Shown: positions 26,179-35,447 of the stretch, piece by piece
Numbering within the stretch: the stretch's first letter is position 1
How the letters are laid out: every line of letters begins with the position of its first letter
Source: an uncultured Sulfitobacter sp.
GTDB lineage: Bacteria; Pseudomonadota; Alphaproteobacteria; Rhodobacterales; Rhodobacteraceae
Assembly (NCBI GenBank): GCA_947492925.1
Contig: CANLOQ010000003.1
Span: forward strand, 682,001-746,000
DNA length: 64,000 nucleotides
Direction of reading: 5' to 3'
Position numbers and translations under genes: made by a program
The notes under the pieces: model-generated
Told to the model about the DNA's origin: nothing
Databases searched by the model: none
What the model saw: the letters and a program-made list of their open reading frames with translations, nothing else

Positions 26179-27387
26179 TCAGCCGCCGGCAATAACCTCT
26201 GCCGCAGCCTCCAGCGCGCCACCGCCGTGGTCGATTTTCAGAGCGCGAAGGCCCGCTTCGATCCCGCCCAGCATGCCCATAACCATCTGGCCGTTCACAT
26301 GCCCCATGTGACCCAACCGGAAAAACCCGTGCCATGATGGGTCACCGGGAGGGGCCATGCCCAGACCAATGCCAAGCGTCAGGCCCAGCTGCCCTTCAAC
26401 CCAGTCCCGCAATGCCGTGGCGTTTGGGGATTGCAGGCGCAAAGATGTCACCGCGTTGCTACGGTGCGCGGCGTCCGCGACATTCATCGCAAAGCTACCA
26501 GAAGTGCTCCAACCCTCGCAGGCAGCCCAGATGGCGCGGGCCAGCACCGCGTGGCGCTGCCAGACCTGTTCAACCCCTTCATCGTGGATCATATCAAGTG
26601 CCGTGCGCAATCCGTAAAGGTGATGCGTGGGGGCCGTGCCGCCGTGGTACTGAAAGAACTCCTCTGCATGGGCACGCGGCGACCAGTCCCAGTACCAGCT
26701 GACACGGGGCAATCTGGCGCGCGCCGCCTCTGCCTTGTCGTTGAAAAAGACGAATGACATGCCGGGCGGCACCATCAGCCCCTTCTGACAGCCAGTGACC
26801 ATGACATCGACACCCCAGGCATCCATTTCAAAGATGTCGCAGCCCAGCGATGCGATACAATCAGCCATCAACAAGGCCGGGTGCCCCACATCATCAAGCG
26901 TTGCACGCAGCGCCACGATGTCGTTGCGGATGGACGTTGAGGTATCCACATGCACGGCCAGTACCGCCTTGATTTCATGCGCTTTGTCCGCGCGCAGGGT
27001 CTCTGCGATCCGGTCCATGTCCATCGGGGAACGCTTGCCGAAATCTATCGTCTCGACCTCTGCGCCCTGACAGCGTGCGGTCTCTCCCCAGCCGATACCA
27101 AAGCGGCCCGTGGCGGGCACCAGTACCTTGTCACCCGGCGCAATGACATTGGCCAGTGATGCTTCCCACGCCGCATGACCGTTGCCGGTGTACATCGCCA
27201 CGTGATGCTTTGTACGCGCCACGCGCTTCAGATCAGCGGTGAGGCCCGGCATCATCTCGACCAGCTCGCCCGCATAGATATTGGGCGCAGCGCGGTGCAT
27301 GGCGCGCAATACCGCATCGGGCATGACGGACGGCCCGGGTATCGCGAGATAAGAGCGTCCGTGGGCAAGAGAAGATGTGTGGGTCAT
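26179..27387 (-). CDS. Class V aminotransferase (alanine/serine-glyoxylate type)
   Basis: This PLP enzyme of 402 residues has the class V landmarks: SYLAIPGPSVMPDAVLRAM, YTGNGHAAWEASLANV, HVDTSTSIRND, MADCIASLGCDIFEMDAWGVDV and TGCQKGLMVPPGMSFVFFND, where the Lys is the PLP lysine. FFRLGHMGHVN near the C-terminus is typical of serine- or alanine-glyoxylate transaminases. Glyoxylate is the probable amino acceptor, with alanine, serine or aspartate as donor. ATG 27387 is used because it precedes the conserved start and avoids overlap with the divergent exporter gene. Confidence 0.88.
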   Translation of the reverse strand: MTHTSSLAHGRSYLAIPGPSVMPDAVLRAMHRAAPNIYAGELVEMMPGLTADLKRVARTKHHVAMYTGNGHAAWEASLANVIAPGDKVLVPATGRFGIGWGETARCQGAEVETIDFGKRSPMDMDRIAETLRADKAHEIKAVLAVHVDTSTSIRNDIVALRATLDDVGHPALLMADCIASLGCDIFEMDAWGVDVMVTGCQKGLMVPPGMSFVFFNDKAEAARARLPRVSWYWDWSPRAHAEEFFQYHGGTAPTHHLYGLRTALDMIHDEGVEQVWQRHAVLARAIWAACEGWSTSGSFAMNVADAAHRSNAVTSLRLQSPNATALRDWVEGQLGLTLGIGLGMAPPGDPSWHGFFRLGHMGHVNGQMVMGMLGGIEAGLRALKIDHGGGALEAAAEVIAGG

Positions 27388-27544
27388 GCGGCGCGGCCTT
27401 GTCATTGGGGTTGGCCAGACACTAGGCGTGCCAGATGGCGCGTCAACACCGGATCGCCGCCCCCCTGCATGCGGCAAGCTGTCTTGCCCTGTGCCGGGCG
27501 GATGCGTAGAGGTGACGCAGGCCCAGCCACAGGGGACACCCCGG

Positions 27545-29374
27545 ATGAACGACCAGACCTATACCTCCAAGGAACTGCTGCGCTGGCTTTGGCGCGATTA
27601 CCTGAAAAAGCATCTGGGGCTGATGGCGCTGGCGCTATTCTTTATGGTGATCGAAGGCAGTTCGCTGGGCGCGCTGGCGCGGTTGATGGAACCGATGTTC
27701 GACAGGGTGTTCGTGGCCGGGCAGGAAGACGCGCTGATCTGGGTGGGGCTGACGCTGATCGGCATTTTTGTGGTGCGCGCGATTGCCGGGGTCAGCCAGA
27801 AGGTTCTGCTGACAAAAGTGGCGCAGCGCACGGCGGCGGACATGCGCATTGATCTGCTGGAACGGATGATGAAGCAGGATGGTGCCTTTCACCAAAGCCA
27901 TCCGCCAGGGTTTCTGATCCAGCGGGTTCAATCGGATGTGAATGCCGTGCAGGACGTCTGGCGTGCGGTCATCACCGGCGCGGGGCGTGATTTCATCGGG
28001 CTTATGGTATTGATGGGAGTTGCGATTTCAATTGATCCGGTCTGGGCGCTGCTGGCCTGTGTGGGCATTCCCGTGATGGTGCTGCCCGCCGCCGCCGCGC
28101 AACGCTTTGTGCGCAAACGGGCACGCGAGGCGCGGGATCTGGGCGCTGATCTGGCAACCCGGCTGGACGAGGTGTTTCACGGGATTGTTCAGGTCAAGCT
28201 CAACGCGCTGGAAGCCTACCAGACGCGTCAATACCGGGGGCTGACAGGCCGCTTCATCGACACCGAGGTGCGCGCGGCCTTTGGCAATTCCGCGATACCC
28301 GGAATGGTCGATATTCTGTCGGGCCTCGGGTTTGCCGCCGTCATCCTTTATGGTGGGTCAGAGATTATCTCGGGCGACAAGACCATCGGCCAATTCATGA
28401 CGTTCTTTACCGCGATGGGCTTTGCCTTCAGCCCGCTGCGGCGTTTGGGGGGCATCGCGGGCCTGTGGCAGATCGCGGCCGCAGCACTGGAACGTATCCG
28501 CGAACTTCTGGACGCGCCGGTGCGCCTGCGGGACCCTGCCCAACCGGTTGCGGCCCCCAGGGGCACGCCCGACATTGCCTTGCGCGATGTCGATTTGTCC
28601 TACGGCGACACCCGCGTGCTGGACCGCCTGACGCTTACGGCCAAAGCGGGGGAGACCACGGCACTTGTCGGGGCGTCAGGTGCCGGAAAGTCCACCGTTT
28701 TCAACGTGCTGACGCGGCTGATTGATCCGCAACGCGGCACCGCGTCGATTGGGGGTGTTGCGACAACTGACATGACGCTCAGTGATCTGCGCGGGCTGTT
28801 TTCGGTTGTGACGCAAGAAGCCTTGCTGTTTGACGCGACCCTGCGCGAGAATATCGTGCTGGACCGCGAGGATGTGCCGGACGCCCGCCTGCAGGAGGTG
28901 CTGGAAGCCGCACATGTGGCCGACTTCCTGCCGAAGCTGGACAAGGGGTTGGATACGCTCGTGGGGCCGCGCGGCTCTGCCCTTTCGGGGGGGCAGCGGC
29001 AGCGGGTGGTGATTGCCCGTGCGCTTTTGCGCGATACGCCTGTACTGCTGCTGGACGAGGCGACAAGTGCGCTGGATGCGCAATCGGAAAAGGTTGTGCA
29101 GGCCGCGCTTGACCGTTTGTCCAAGGGGCGGACGACGATCGTGATTGCACACCGGCTGGCCACCGTGCGCAATGCCGACCGGATTGTCGTGATGGACAAA
29201 GGGCGTGTGGTGGATGAGGGCACGCATGACGCATTGCTGGACCGTGGCGGGATCTACGCCAACCTGTACCGGCTGCAATTTGACGGTGCCGGCGGCCCCG
29301 CCCCTGCCCCAGCAGATGCAACGCAGAAGCCGCGCGGGTTCATGGACAGGTTCCGCCGCGATCAGCGACGATAG
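27545..29374 (+). CDS. ABC exporter, fused permease and ATPase (MsbA-like)
   Basis: This half-transporter of 609 residues has an N-terminal six-helix ABC membrane domain (about 20-330, containing FHQSHPPGFLIQRVQSDVNAVQDVWR) and a C-terminal ATPase. The ATPase carries Walker A GASGAGKST, signature SALSGGQRQRVVIARAL and Walker B PVLLLDEATSALDAQSE. It most resembles MsbA-type lipid or glycolipid flippases. It would work as a homodimer in the inner membrane. The substrate is unproven; other type IV exporters share the layout. Its last 13 bases overlap the end of a convergent glycosyltransferase gene. ATG 27545 is used rather than the upstream frame extension. Confidence 0.9.
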   Translation: MNDQTYTSKELLRWLWRDYLKKHLGLMALALFFMVIEGSSLGALARLMEPMFDRVFVAGQEDALIWVGLTLIGIFVVRAIAGVSQKVLLTKVAQRTAADMRIDLLERMMKQDGAFHQSHPPGFLIQRVQSDVNAVQDVWRAVITGAGRDFIGLMVLMGVAISIDPVWALLACVGIPVMVLPAAAAQRFVRKRAREARDLGADLATRLDEVFHGIVQVKLNALEAYQTRQYRGLTGRFIDTEVRAAFGNSAIPGMVDILSGLGFAAVILYGGSEIISGDKTIGQFMTFFTAMGFAFSPLRRLGGIAGLWQIAAAALERIRELLDAPVRLRDPAQPVAAPRGTPDIALRDVDLSYGDTRVLDRLTLTAKAGETTALVGASGAGKSTVFNVLTRLIDPQRGTASIGGVATTDMTLSDLRGLFSVVTQEALLFDATLRENIVLDREDVPDARLQEVLEAAHVADFLPKLDKGLDTLVGPRGSALSGGQRQRVVIARALLRDTPVLLLDEATSALDAQSEKVVQAALDRLSKGRTTIVIAHRLATVRNADRIVVMDKGRVVDEGTHDALLDRGGIYANLYRLQFDGAGGPAPAPADATQKPRGFMDRFRRDQRR

Positions 29375-30039
29375 GCGGCGGCCAGCGTGGCGGGATCAGC
29401 GCCACTGAGGTACCGGGTCAATGTCCAAAGGTTGCGCGCGCCTCGTGTGACCCAGCCTTGCCTGACGTATTTTTCCGCGCTGGTCTGCGCCACCACGTCC
29501 AGCCGGGTCAATCTGCCCCTGAGCGCACGGGCCATCGCCACATCTTCCATCAGCGGCACGTCGGCAAAACCGCCGGTTTCGGCATATAACCTGGCCGAGA
29601 TCAGCAGCCCCTGATCACCGTATGGCAGACCGAAGAGGCTGCGCAGATTGGCCCATCCAGCCACCACACGCGCGGCCATCCCGCCCTGATCAAAGCGCAG
29701 ACTGCACCACCCCGCGCGCTCGGGATGGTTGAGGTGCGCCCCGACGGCTTTGGTCCATCCGGGCTGCAACTGCGTGTCCGCATGCACCACCAACAGCCAG
29801 TCAGCCTGTGCTGCCGCACAGCCGCGGCGCAACTGCCCGCCGCGCGACGCGGGCCCGTGCAAGACGGTCGCGCCCCATGCCTGCGCGATGGCCCCGGTCG
29901 TGTCCTGTGACCCGCCGTCCGATACGATAAGTTCCCTGATCAATCCGCTCTCCAGCCCCTCCATCAGGGCGGCCAGACACCCCGGCAAGGCGTCCTGAGC
30001 GTTCAGGGTTGGAATGACAATTGAGATCGGCGCGCGCAT
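29362..30039 (-). CDS. Family 2 glycosyltransferase (TIGR04283-like)
   Basis: This 225-residue GT-A protein has ISIVIPTLNAQDALPGCLAAL, ELIVSDGGSQDTTGAIAQ and VVHADTQLQPGW, containing the nucleotide-sugar/metal-binding Asp residues. FGLPYGDQGLLISARLYAETGGFADVPLMEDVA completes the family 2 core with the ED motif. The pattern resembles the rSAM/selenodomain-associated transferase 2 subfamily (TIGR04283). ATG 30039 follows AAGAGG. It overlaps the end of the MsbA-like exporter gene (convergent) and is divergent from ygfZ. Confidence 0.85.
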   Translation of the reverse strand: MRAPISIVIPTLNAQDALPGCLAALMEGLESGLIRELIVSDGGSQDTTGAIAQAWGATVLHGPASRGGQLRRGCAAAQADWLLVVHADTQLQPGWTKAVGAHLNHPERAGWCSLRFDQGGMAARVVAGWANLRSLFGLPYGDQGLLISARLYAETGGFADVPLMEDVAMARALRGRLTRLDVVAQTSAEKYVRQGWVTRGARNLWTLTRYLSGADPATLAAAYRR

Positions 30040-30103
30040 GTTGCCTCTTTTGGTCCGTGCTGGGGCGACTATATTGCAAAGTGACCCGAAAAGGACAGAA
30101 CCC

Positions 30104-30862
30104 ATGACCATTCGCCGCATTCTACGTATCTCAGGTGCCGACACACATGACTTTTTGCAAGGACTGGTGACCAACGATGTGGCCAAGCTGAAAGAGGCAA
30201 TTGTCTATGCTGCGTTGCTGACGCCGCAGGGCAAGTATCTGGCGGATTTCTTTCTAGTCCCCGACGGCGACGCGGTCTTGCTGGATGTGGCGGAGACCCT
30301 TGGCGATACGGTGGTACAACGGCTGTCGATGTACAAGCTGCGGGCGGATGTCGCCATTGCGCAGACGGATTTGCATCTGCATCGGGGGCTGGGCGATGCC
30401 CCCAAAGACGGATTTGCCGATCCCCGTGCGCCCGCCCTGGGCTGGCGTGCCTACCGCGATGCACCGCAAACGGATGACACAACCGATTGGGATGCACTGC
30501 GGGTTCAGCACATGGTGCCCGAAACGGGTGTGGAGCTGACACCGGATACCTTTATTCTTGAGGTGGGGTTTGAGCGGTTGAACGGCGTGGATTTTCGCAA
30601 GGGATGCTATGTCGGGCAGGAAGTGACCGCGCGGATGAAACACAAGACCGAATTGCGCAAAGGGCTTGCGCAGGTCCGCGTCGATGGCGCGGCACCCGTG
30701 GGCACCACATTGGATGCGGATGGCAAGGCAGCGGGCGTTCTGTTGACGCAAAGCGGCGGTAAGGGCATCGCGTATCTGCGGTTTGACCGCGCGAGCGGAG
30801 CGATGACCGCAGATGGCGCGAAGGTGTTTCGCGTTCAGGCGACCGAAAGTGATTCAAATTAG
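30104..30862 (+). CDS. ygfZ: YgfZ/IbaG-type folate-binding iron-sulfur cluster protein
   Basis: This 252-residue protein is related to the GcvT aminomethyltransferase fold and supports iron-sulfur cluster enzymes in a tetrahydrofolate-dependent way. The diagnostic motif FRKGCYVGQEVTARM with the conserved Cys is present, along with LRISGADTHDFLQGLVTNDV near the N-terminus. ATG 30104 follows AAGGA. It is convergent with efp and separated from it by a hairpin terminator. Confidence 0.93.
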   Translation: MTIRRILRISGADTHDFLQGLVTNDVAKLKEAIVYAALLTPQGKYLADFFLVPDGDAVLLDVAETLGDTVVQRLSMYKLRADVAIAQTDLHLHRGLGDAPKDGFADPRAPALGWRAYRDAPQTDDTTDWDALRVQHMVPETGVELTPDTFILEVGFERLNGVDFRKGCYVGQEVTARMKHKTELRKGLAQVRVDGAAPVGTTLDADGKAAGVLLTQSGGKGIAYLRFDRASGAMTADGAKVFRVQATESDSN

Positions 30863-30866
30863 ACAG

Positions 30867-30900
30867 AAATGCCGCGCAAGCGGGGGCTGGCGCGGCATTT
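30867..30900. terminator. Bidirectional hairpin terminator between ygfZ and efp
   Basis: AAATGCCGCGC and GCGCGGCATTT form perfect 11-bp arms around a 12-nt loop. The A/T ends give short U-tracts in both directions. It lies between two convergent genes, so it can stop both transcripts. Confidence 0.65.
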
Positions 30901-30955
30901 CAGAAGATTAATAGAGTATTACGTCACGTCAGGATCAGAGCCTGTCAGACAGGGT

Positions 30956-31519
30956 TCAGGCCCGTTCAACGTATTCCATTGTTTCCGTATTCACGACGAT
31001 GTCCTCGTCCTGACCCACGAACGGGGGAACCGAAACCTTAACACCATTGTCCAGAACCGCCGGTTTGAAAGAGTTTGCTGCCGTCTGCCCTTTGACCACC
31101 GGCTCTGTCTCAACCACTTTGCAGGTGACTTTTTGCGGCAGCGACGCGTTCAGCGGCTCTTCTCCGTGATACTCGACCACCACCATCATGCCGTCTTGCA
31201 AAAACGGACGGCGATCCCCCAAAAGTTCGGCGGAGAGCTGTACCTGATCGTAGGTTTCCGTATCCATCAGCACCAGCATCCCACTGTCTTCATACAAGAA
31301 TTGCTGATCTTTCTGCTCAAGCCGCACACGCTCGACCTTGTCGGCAGAGCGAAAACGCTCGTTCAATTTGGACCCGTTGCGCAGGTTGCGCATCTCGACC
31401 TGAGCAAAGGCACCGCCCTTGCCGGGCTTCACATGGTCCACTTTTACAGCGGCCCAAAGACCGCCGTTATGCTCCAGCACGTTACCGGGGCGAATTTCAT
31501 TTCCGTTAATTTTGGGCAT
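30956..31519 (-). CDS. efp: Elongation factor P
   Basis: EF-P is a 187-residue, three-domain translation factor that relieves ribosome stalling at polyproline stretches. KPGKGGAF places Lys34, the residue that is beta-lysylated (EpmA/EpmB route) in many proteobacteria, at the tip of domain I. The start [14 protein letters not shown] and the C-terminal [22 protein letters not shown] match the family, and length is standard. No epmA or epmB gene is in the window. It is convergent with ygfZ and divergent from the DUF6280-like gene. Confidence 0.97.
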   Translation of the reverse strand: MPKINGNEIRPGNVLEHNGGLWAAVKVDHVKPGKGGAFAQVEMRNLRNGSKLNERFRSADKVERVRLEQKDQQFLYEDSGMLVLMDTETYDQVQLSAELLGDRRPFLQDGMMVVVEYHGEEPLNASLPQKVTCKVVETEPVVKGQTAANSFKPAVLDNGVKVSVPPFVGQDEDIVVNTETMEYVERA

Positions 31520-31577
31520 TGTGGCAAAACCATGTCAAAAGGTTGATGAAAGTTTAACGCACCCTATATCTTCGACC

Positions 31578-31757
31578 ATGACCGCCTGCAAGCCAACCAT
31601 ATGTCGTGCTGCACCCGCAGAGAGATATGCAGAAATTGCATGGGAGGTATGTCAAAAATTGGTATCCGAATCGAGTGATATCGGTCATAAGGATTTTCAC
31701 GCCGAAATGACAAGAGCAAGAATAATAGAAAGGACGACGAATGCGAGATTTCGTTGA
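31578..31757 (+). CDS. Possible 59-residue upstream ORF overlapping the DUF6280-like gene
   Basis: From ATG 31578 a frame of 59 residues runs into the next gene and stops 17 bases after its start. The translation has plausible protein character (ERYAEIAWEVCQKLVSESSD), is helical-looking and lacks a clear Shine-Dalgarno. A promoter-like TTGATG-16-TATATC lies just upstream. It could be a small protein, a leader that couples translation to the next gene, or chance. Confidence 0.3.
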   Translation: MTACKPTICRAAPAERYAEIAWEVCQKLVSESSDIGHKDFHAEMTRARIIERTTNARFR

Positions 31758-32061
31758 TGGCACCGCTTTCAATAACGAGCAAGGAAATCGGGCCCGGAAA
31801 CTTTTTGCAGCCGTGGTACTGGCTGCGCTTGACGATGCAATTGCAGACGACAAGAAATATGGGAATGGCCCCGAGCAGATTGCACGCTGGGCCCGGTCCC
31901 GCGATGGTCGCGAAGTGCTGAGCTGTGCCGGGATTGACCCGAATGAACGGGTTGTTGCCGGTCTTATGGATTTTGTGGGCAAGGGTGTGCGCACCTCCGT
32001 CGCGCTGTCGCGCGAGGAATCAGAGCGCCGTCACGCCGCACAGCAGGCCGAAGCCGCCTGA
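31741..32061 (+). CDS. Small conserved-looking protein, DUF6280-like
   Basis: The product of 106 residues is mostly helical and charged, with DGTAFNNEQGNRARKLFAAVVLAALDDAIADDKK near the start and GREVLSCAGIDPNERVVAGLMDF in the middle. I associate this pattern with the roseobacter family DUF6280, whose function is unknown to me. There is no signal or membrane segment. ATG 31741 follows AAAGGA, and a classic terminator follows the gene at 32082-32110, so it can be transcribed alone. Confidence 0.75.
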   Translation: MRDFVDGTAFNNEQGNRARKLFAAVVLAALDDAIADDKKYGNGPEQIARWARSRDGREVLSCAGIDPNERVVAGLMDFVGKGVRTSVALSREESERRHAAQQAEAA

Positions 32062-32081
32062 ACGACATTCCACTGGAATAG

Positions 32082-32110
32082 AAAACGCAGCCCTTGGGCT
32101 GCGTTTTTTT
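32082..32110 (+). terminator. Rho-independent terminator
   Basis: The stem AAAACGCAGCCC-TT-GGGCTGCGTTTTTTT directly follows the DUF6280-like gene. Its GC-rich arms and run of seven T make it the clearest intrinsic terminator in the window. Confidence 0.88.
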
Positions 32111-32124
32111 GTGCGCGCGCCCTC

Positions 32125-32700
32125 TCAGCCCGAGAAGACAAACATCCAGACGCGCGCCACCATCAACTCGGCCGCCAAAAGAAGCGCCATGAGGATGCTG
32201 AGGGCCCACCCCGGCCTGCGCCACCAGATCACGATTGCGGCGATCACGGACAGCGCCGCCTCCAATGGCGCGATCCACAGCGCGCCCTGCGCCCTGTCCC
32301 AGTAACTGATCGGACTTTCAAACACCCACGTGGTCAGCGGCCAGAAATGCGGGCGTCCGTCATCGTGGTGCAGCGGGAAATCCAGTGCCAGATGCAGCAA
32401 TGCCGCTGAAGTCAGCGCAATGGCCCAGCCGCTTTTCCGCCAGAGCGCCAAAGCCAGCAGAGCGCCCCAGATCAGAAACGAATTGTCGACAGCAAAAATG
32501 CCTTGCCACAAGTCTGAGAAATAGAGTTCGTCAAAAACCACGCGCGGAGGGATGTTCAGGATTTGCAGCGACACGCCCGCAAGAACGTAGAGCGACAGGT
32601 CAGGCAGCAGCGCACCAACAAGTGCTGCGAGGATCAGCCGCCGCTCGCCCCCCTTGCTGAAGACGGCTGCCCCGATCAACAAATGCGCCGGTGTATTCAT
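32125..32700 (-). CDS. Membrane protein of the YdjM-like metal-dependent hydrolase group
   Basis: The 191-residue product starts with MNTPAHLLIGAAVFSK, the His-containing N-terminus of YdjM-like (LexA-binding, inner-membrane) proteins. It continues with ALLPDLSLYVLAG and ALLHLALDFPLHHDDGRPHFWPL, whose His/Asp residues would form the putative metal site. Four to five hydrophobic helices are visible. ATG follows GAGGG. It is divergent from cobQ with a 67-bp gap; close spacing may explain why such genes are sometimes labelled cobalamin-related. Function is not established. Confidence 0.75.
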   Translation of the reverse strand: MNTPAHLLIGAAVFSKGGERRLILAALVGALLPDLSLYVLAGVSLQILNIPPRVVFDELYFSDLWQGIFAVDNSFLIWGALLALALWRKSGWAIALTSAALLHLALDFPLHHDDGRPHFWPLTTWVFESPISYWDRAQGALWIAPLEAALSVIAAIVIWWRRPGWALSILMALLLAAELMVARVWMFVFSG

Positions 32701-32767
32701 TTCAGAACCCTCTTTCGTCCCGAACTGATTTACGCCAGTTTCAGCGAAATTCGGTGAGGGCCATCAC

Positions 32768-34231
32768 ATGACAAAAGCGATCATGATTCAAGGCACTGGC
32801 AGTAATGTCGGAAAATCCATGATCGTGGCGGGTCTGATACGGGCGTGCGTGCGGCGCGGGCTGACGGTGCGGCCGTTCAAACCGCAGAACATGTCAAACA
32901 ACGCCGCCGTTACCGAGGACGGCGGCGAGATTGGCCGGGCACAGGCCCTGCAGGCCCGCGCTGCAGGGGTCGCACCGCATACCGATATGAACCCTGTTCT
33001 GTTAAAGCCACAGACCGCGACAGCCGCGCAGGTGATTGTGCAGGGTCAGCTTGTCGGACAACAGCAGGCCGCGGCCTTTGGCAGGGACAAGAAATCCCTG
33101 ATGCCCGCCGTGCTGGAATCCTTTGAAAGGTCGGCGCGCGGTTGCGACCTGATCATTGTCGAGGGCGCGGGCAGCCCGGCGGAAACCAACCTGCGGCACG
33201 GCGACATTGCCAACATGGGTTTTGCCACCGCAGCCCATGTGCCGGTAATCCTGATGGGGGACATTGATCGCGGCGGGGTGATTGCACAGCTTGTCGGCAC
33301 GCAGGCCGTGCTGAACCCAGAGGACAGGGCGATGGTGCGTGGTTTTGCCGTCAACAAGTTTCGCGGCGACCGCAGCCTGTTTGACGCGGGCCGTGATGAT
33401 ATCGCGCAGCGCACCGGATGGCCGTCACTGGGCGTGATCCCGTGGTTTGACGCCGCGCACCGCCTGCCCGCAGAAGATGTGCTGGATTTGCCCGCGCGGG
33501 CACAGTCGGGCGGCAGTGGATGTGTGATCGCCGTGCCGCATCTTCCCCGGATTTCAAATTTTGACGATCTTGATCCGCTGGCAGCTGAGCCCGGCGTCGA
33601 TCTGCGCATTATTCCGCCCGGTACCCCCCTGCCCGGCGATACCGATCTGGTGCTGCTGGCGGGCAGCAAGGCCACCATTCCTGATCTTGCCGCATTCCGC
33701 GCCGAAGGATGGGATGTGGACCTTGCCGCGCATGTCCGACGCGGCGGACGCGTGCTGGGCCTGTGTGGTGGGTATCAGATGCTGGGCCAGACCATCGCAG
33801 ACCCGGATGGCATCGAAGGCGCGCCCGGCACGGTGCGTGGTCTGGGATATCTGGAGGTCGATACGGTGATGGCACCGCTGAAACATCTGTCGCTAAAGTC
33901 TGGTATGCATCCCGCAAGCGGCACCAGCATTACCGGCTACGAAATCCATATCGGAGAGACGACCGGCCCCGACACCAAGCGTCCGTGGCTGGAATTTGAC
34001 GGCAGGCCAGCGGGGGCCGCACGCGCGGATGGGTTGGTGCAGGGATGCTACCTGCACGGTCTGTTCAATGCCGATGCATTCCGCGCTGCCTATCTGGCAG
34101 GTCTTGGCGTGCGGTCGGATCTGGCGTTTGAGGCGGGAGTGGACAGCACGCTGGACGCGCTGGCCCAGCACCTCGAAGAATATTTCGACGTGGATCAGCT
34201 GCTTGCACTGTCGTCTCGGGTAAAGGTGTAG
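32768..34231 (+). CDS. cobQ: Cobyric acid synthase (adenosylcobyric acid amidase)
   Basis: This 487-residue glutamine-dependent enzyme amidates four side chains of adenosylcobyrinic acid a,c-diamide in the late cobalamin pathway. It has the N-terminal BioD-like ATP-binding domain ([17 protein letters not shown]) with [15 protein letters not shown] and the C-terminal class I amidotransferase domain. [15 protein letters not shown] carries the nucleophilic Cys. The protein ends close to the stop of the convergent PopZ-like gene, with one base between the two stop codons. No other cob gene and no B12 riboswitch are visible in the 67-bp leader. Confidence 0.96.
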   Translation: MTKAIMIQGTGSNVGKSMIVAGLIRACVRRGLTVRPFKPQNMSNNAAVTEDGGEIGRAQALQARAAGVAPHTDMNPVLLKPQTATAAQVIVQGQLVGQQQAAAFGRDKKSLMPAVLESFERSARGCDLIIVEGAGSPAETNLRHGDIANMGFATAAHVPVILMGDIDRGGVIAQLVGTQAVLNPEDRAMVRGFAVNKFRGDRSLFDAGRDDIAQRTGWPSLGVIPWFDAAHRLPAEDVLDLPARAQSGGSGCVIAVPHLPRISNFDDLDPLAAEPGVDLRIIPPGTPLPGDTDLVLLAGSKATIPDLAAFRAEGWDVDLAAHVRRGGRVLGLCGGYQMLGQTIADPDGIEGAPGTVRGLGYLEVDTVMAPLKHLSLKSGMHPASGTSITGYEIHIGETTGPDTKRPWLEFDGRPAGAARADGLVQGCYLHGLFNADAFRAAYLAGLGVRSDLAFEAGVDSTLDALAQHLEEYFDVDQLLALSSRVKV

Positions 34232-34232
34232 G

Positions 34233-35375
34233 TTATTCGAGGTCCTGTGCCGTAAGCGCGCGGTGGATTTCACGGCGCACCAGCTTGCGCACGTTGCGCG
34301 TGATCCTTTCGCCCAATGCACCCTGAAGTTCGGCGCGGACGATGTCACTGACCAGATCCCGAAGCGCTTCTTCGTCGATCAGTTGCTCGTCTTCGTCAAG
34401 GCGCACACCTTCATCAGCAGCGGCGGCAGACGTGTCGGAGGTTTCATCGTGCTGGTGTTCCGATGGCTCCTCATGCGGCTGGAAAACCGGGGGGGACGGT
34501 TGCCGCGCAGCAGCCGTCATGGTGTCATCGCGCGCCAATGGTGCCTCTGACTTTTCTGGCTGATCGTCTTCCCATTCCATCGTTTCCGGCTCTGTGCCAG
34601 CATAATCGCCCTCTCCGGCCTCGTCCGGCTCCCATGTGTCGGCGATTTGACCGATTGCAGTTTCAAGGGCCGTGATCTTGGCCGTCAGCGAAGCCGCCTT
34701 GGCTTCATTGGCGGTATCCTCTGCGGTTCCGACCTGCACATTCTTTTCCACTTCCCGATCCGCAGTTGCAGGGCCATCTGCCGCCTGCGCGTCATTCATC
34801 GCTCTTTCGGTGGTGAAGGACGGCTCTCCGTCAGAGTCCTCAGGCGTGTCCTGTGCGGGCTCAAAGGTGGTGTTGGTCTGAACCGTGGAAAGGATCAGAT
34901 CATCATCCGTTTCCCCATCGAGGTCTTCGTCATTGTCAAAACCATAGGGATCGCTTGAGTAATCCGTTGCATGATCCGCATTTTCCGCAGTCTCAACACC
35001 TGTGTCCGTCTCATCCGCGTCTTCCTGCGCCAGATCGGACACTTCATCTGCGTTCCAGTCGCGGTGATCATCCTCGTAGACGTCAATCGCTGTATCATCG
35101 GTCAGCAAACTGTCGATGGCGATTTCGGCAGAGGCTTCCGAAGGTTCATCAAGCGAAGCAGCATCCGTGTCTGGCGTATGGATCTTCTGATCAGCCGCTT
35201 CGGGCGCGGCTTGCTCCGGCGCGTCATCCGTGACGCGCAAGGAAGGCGTCAGCACCAGCCGATCACTGCGCGCTTCCGTTTTGGGTGCCTGAACGGGACG
35301 TTTATCTTCGGACACCAGCCGGCGAATTGAAGACAGTACGTCCTCTACCTCAGCGTTCGTAACCGGGTCGGACAT
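34233..35375 (-). CDS. PopZ-like (DUF2497-type) acidic protein
   Basis: The product has 380 residues. It begins MSDPVTNAEVEDVLSSIRRL-V-S-E-D, closely like the N-terminus of Caulobacter PopZ (E-E-I-L-A-S-I-R-R-I-I-S-E-D). A very long low-complexity linker rich in Asp, Glu, Thr, Ala and Pro follows. About 50 C-terminal residues form helices with ALRDLVSDIVRAELQGAL and VRKLVRREIHRAL, like the PopZ oligomerisation region. The gene follows tolC and pcm, the order I recall around popZ in other alphaproteobacteria (where valS follows). It is therefore a good candidate for a polar organising protein; the linker is longer than in Caulobacter (177 residues total). Confidence 0.65.
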   Translation of the reverse strand: MSDPVTNAEVEDVLSSIRRLVSEDKRPVQAPKTEARSDRLVLTPSLRVTDDAPEQAAPEAADQKIHTPDTDAASLDEPSEASAEIAIDSLLTDDTAIDVYEDDHRDWNADEVSDLAQEDADETDTGVETAENADHATDYSSDPYGFDNDEDLDGETDDDLILSTVQTNTTFEPAQDTPEDSDGEPSFTTERAMNDAQAADGPATADREVEKNVQVGTAEDTANEAKAASLTAKITALETAIGQIADTWEPDEAGEGDYAGTEPETMEWEDDQPEKSEAPLARDDTMTAAARQPSPPVFQPHEEPSEHQHDETSDTSAAAADEGVRLDEDEQLIDEEALRDLVSDIVRAELQGALGERITRNVRKLVRREIHRALTAQDLE

Positions 35376-35447
35376 TGTTTTACCACTCTTTTCTCAACCT
35401 CAAGGTAGCCCCTTAAAGAGATTCCATCAATGGGTCGTGAAAATTTG

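Noticed and set aside
32701-32767. Cobalamin riboswitch before cobQ
   Set aside because: The 67-bp leader is too short and lacks the conserved B12-box core.
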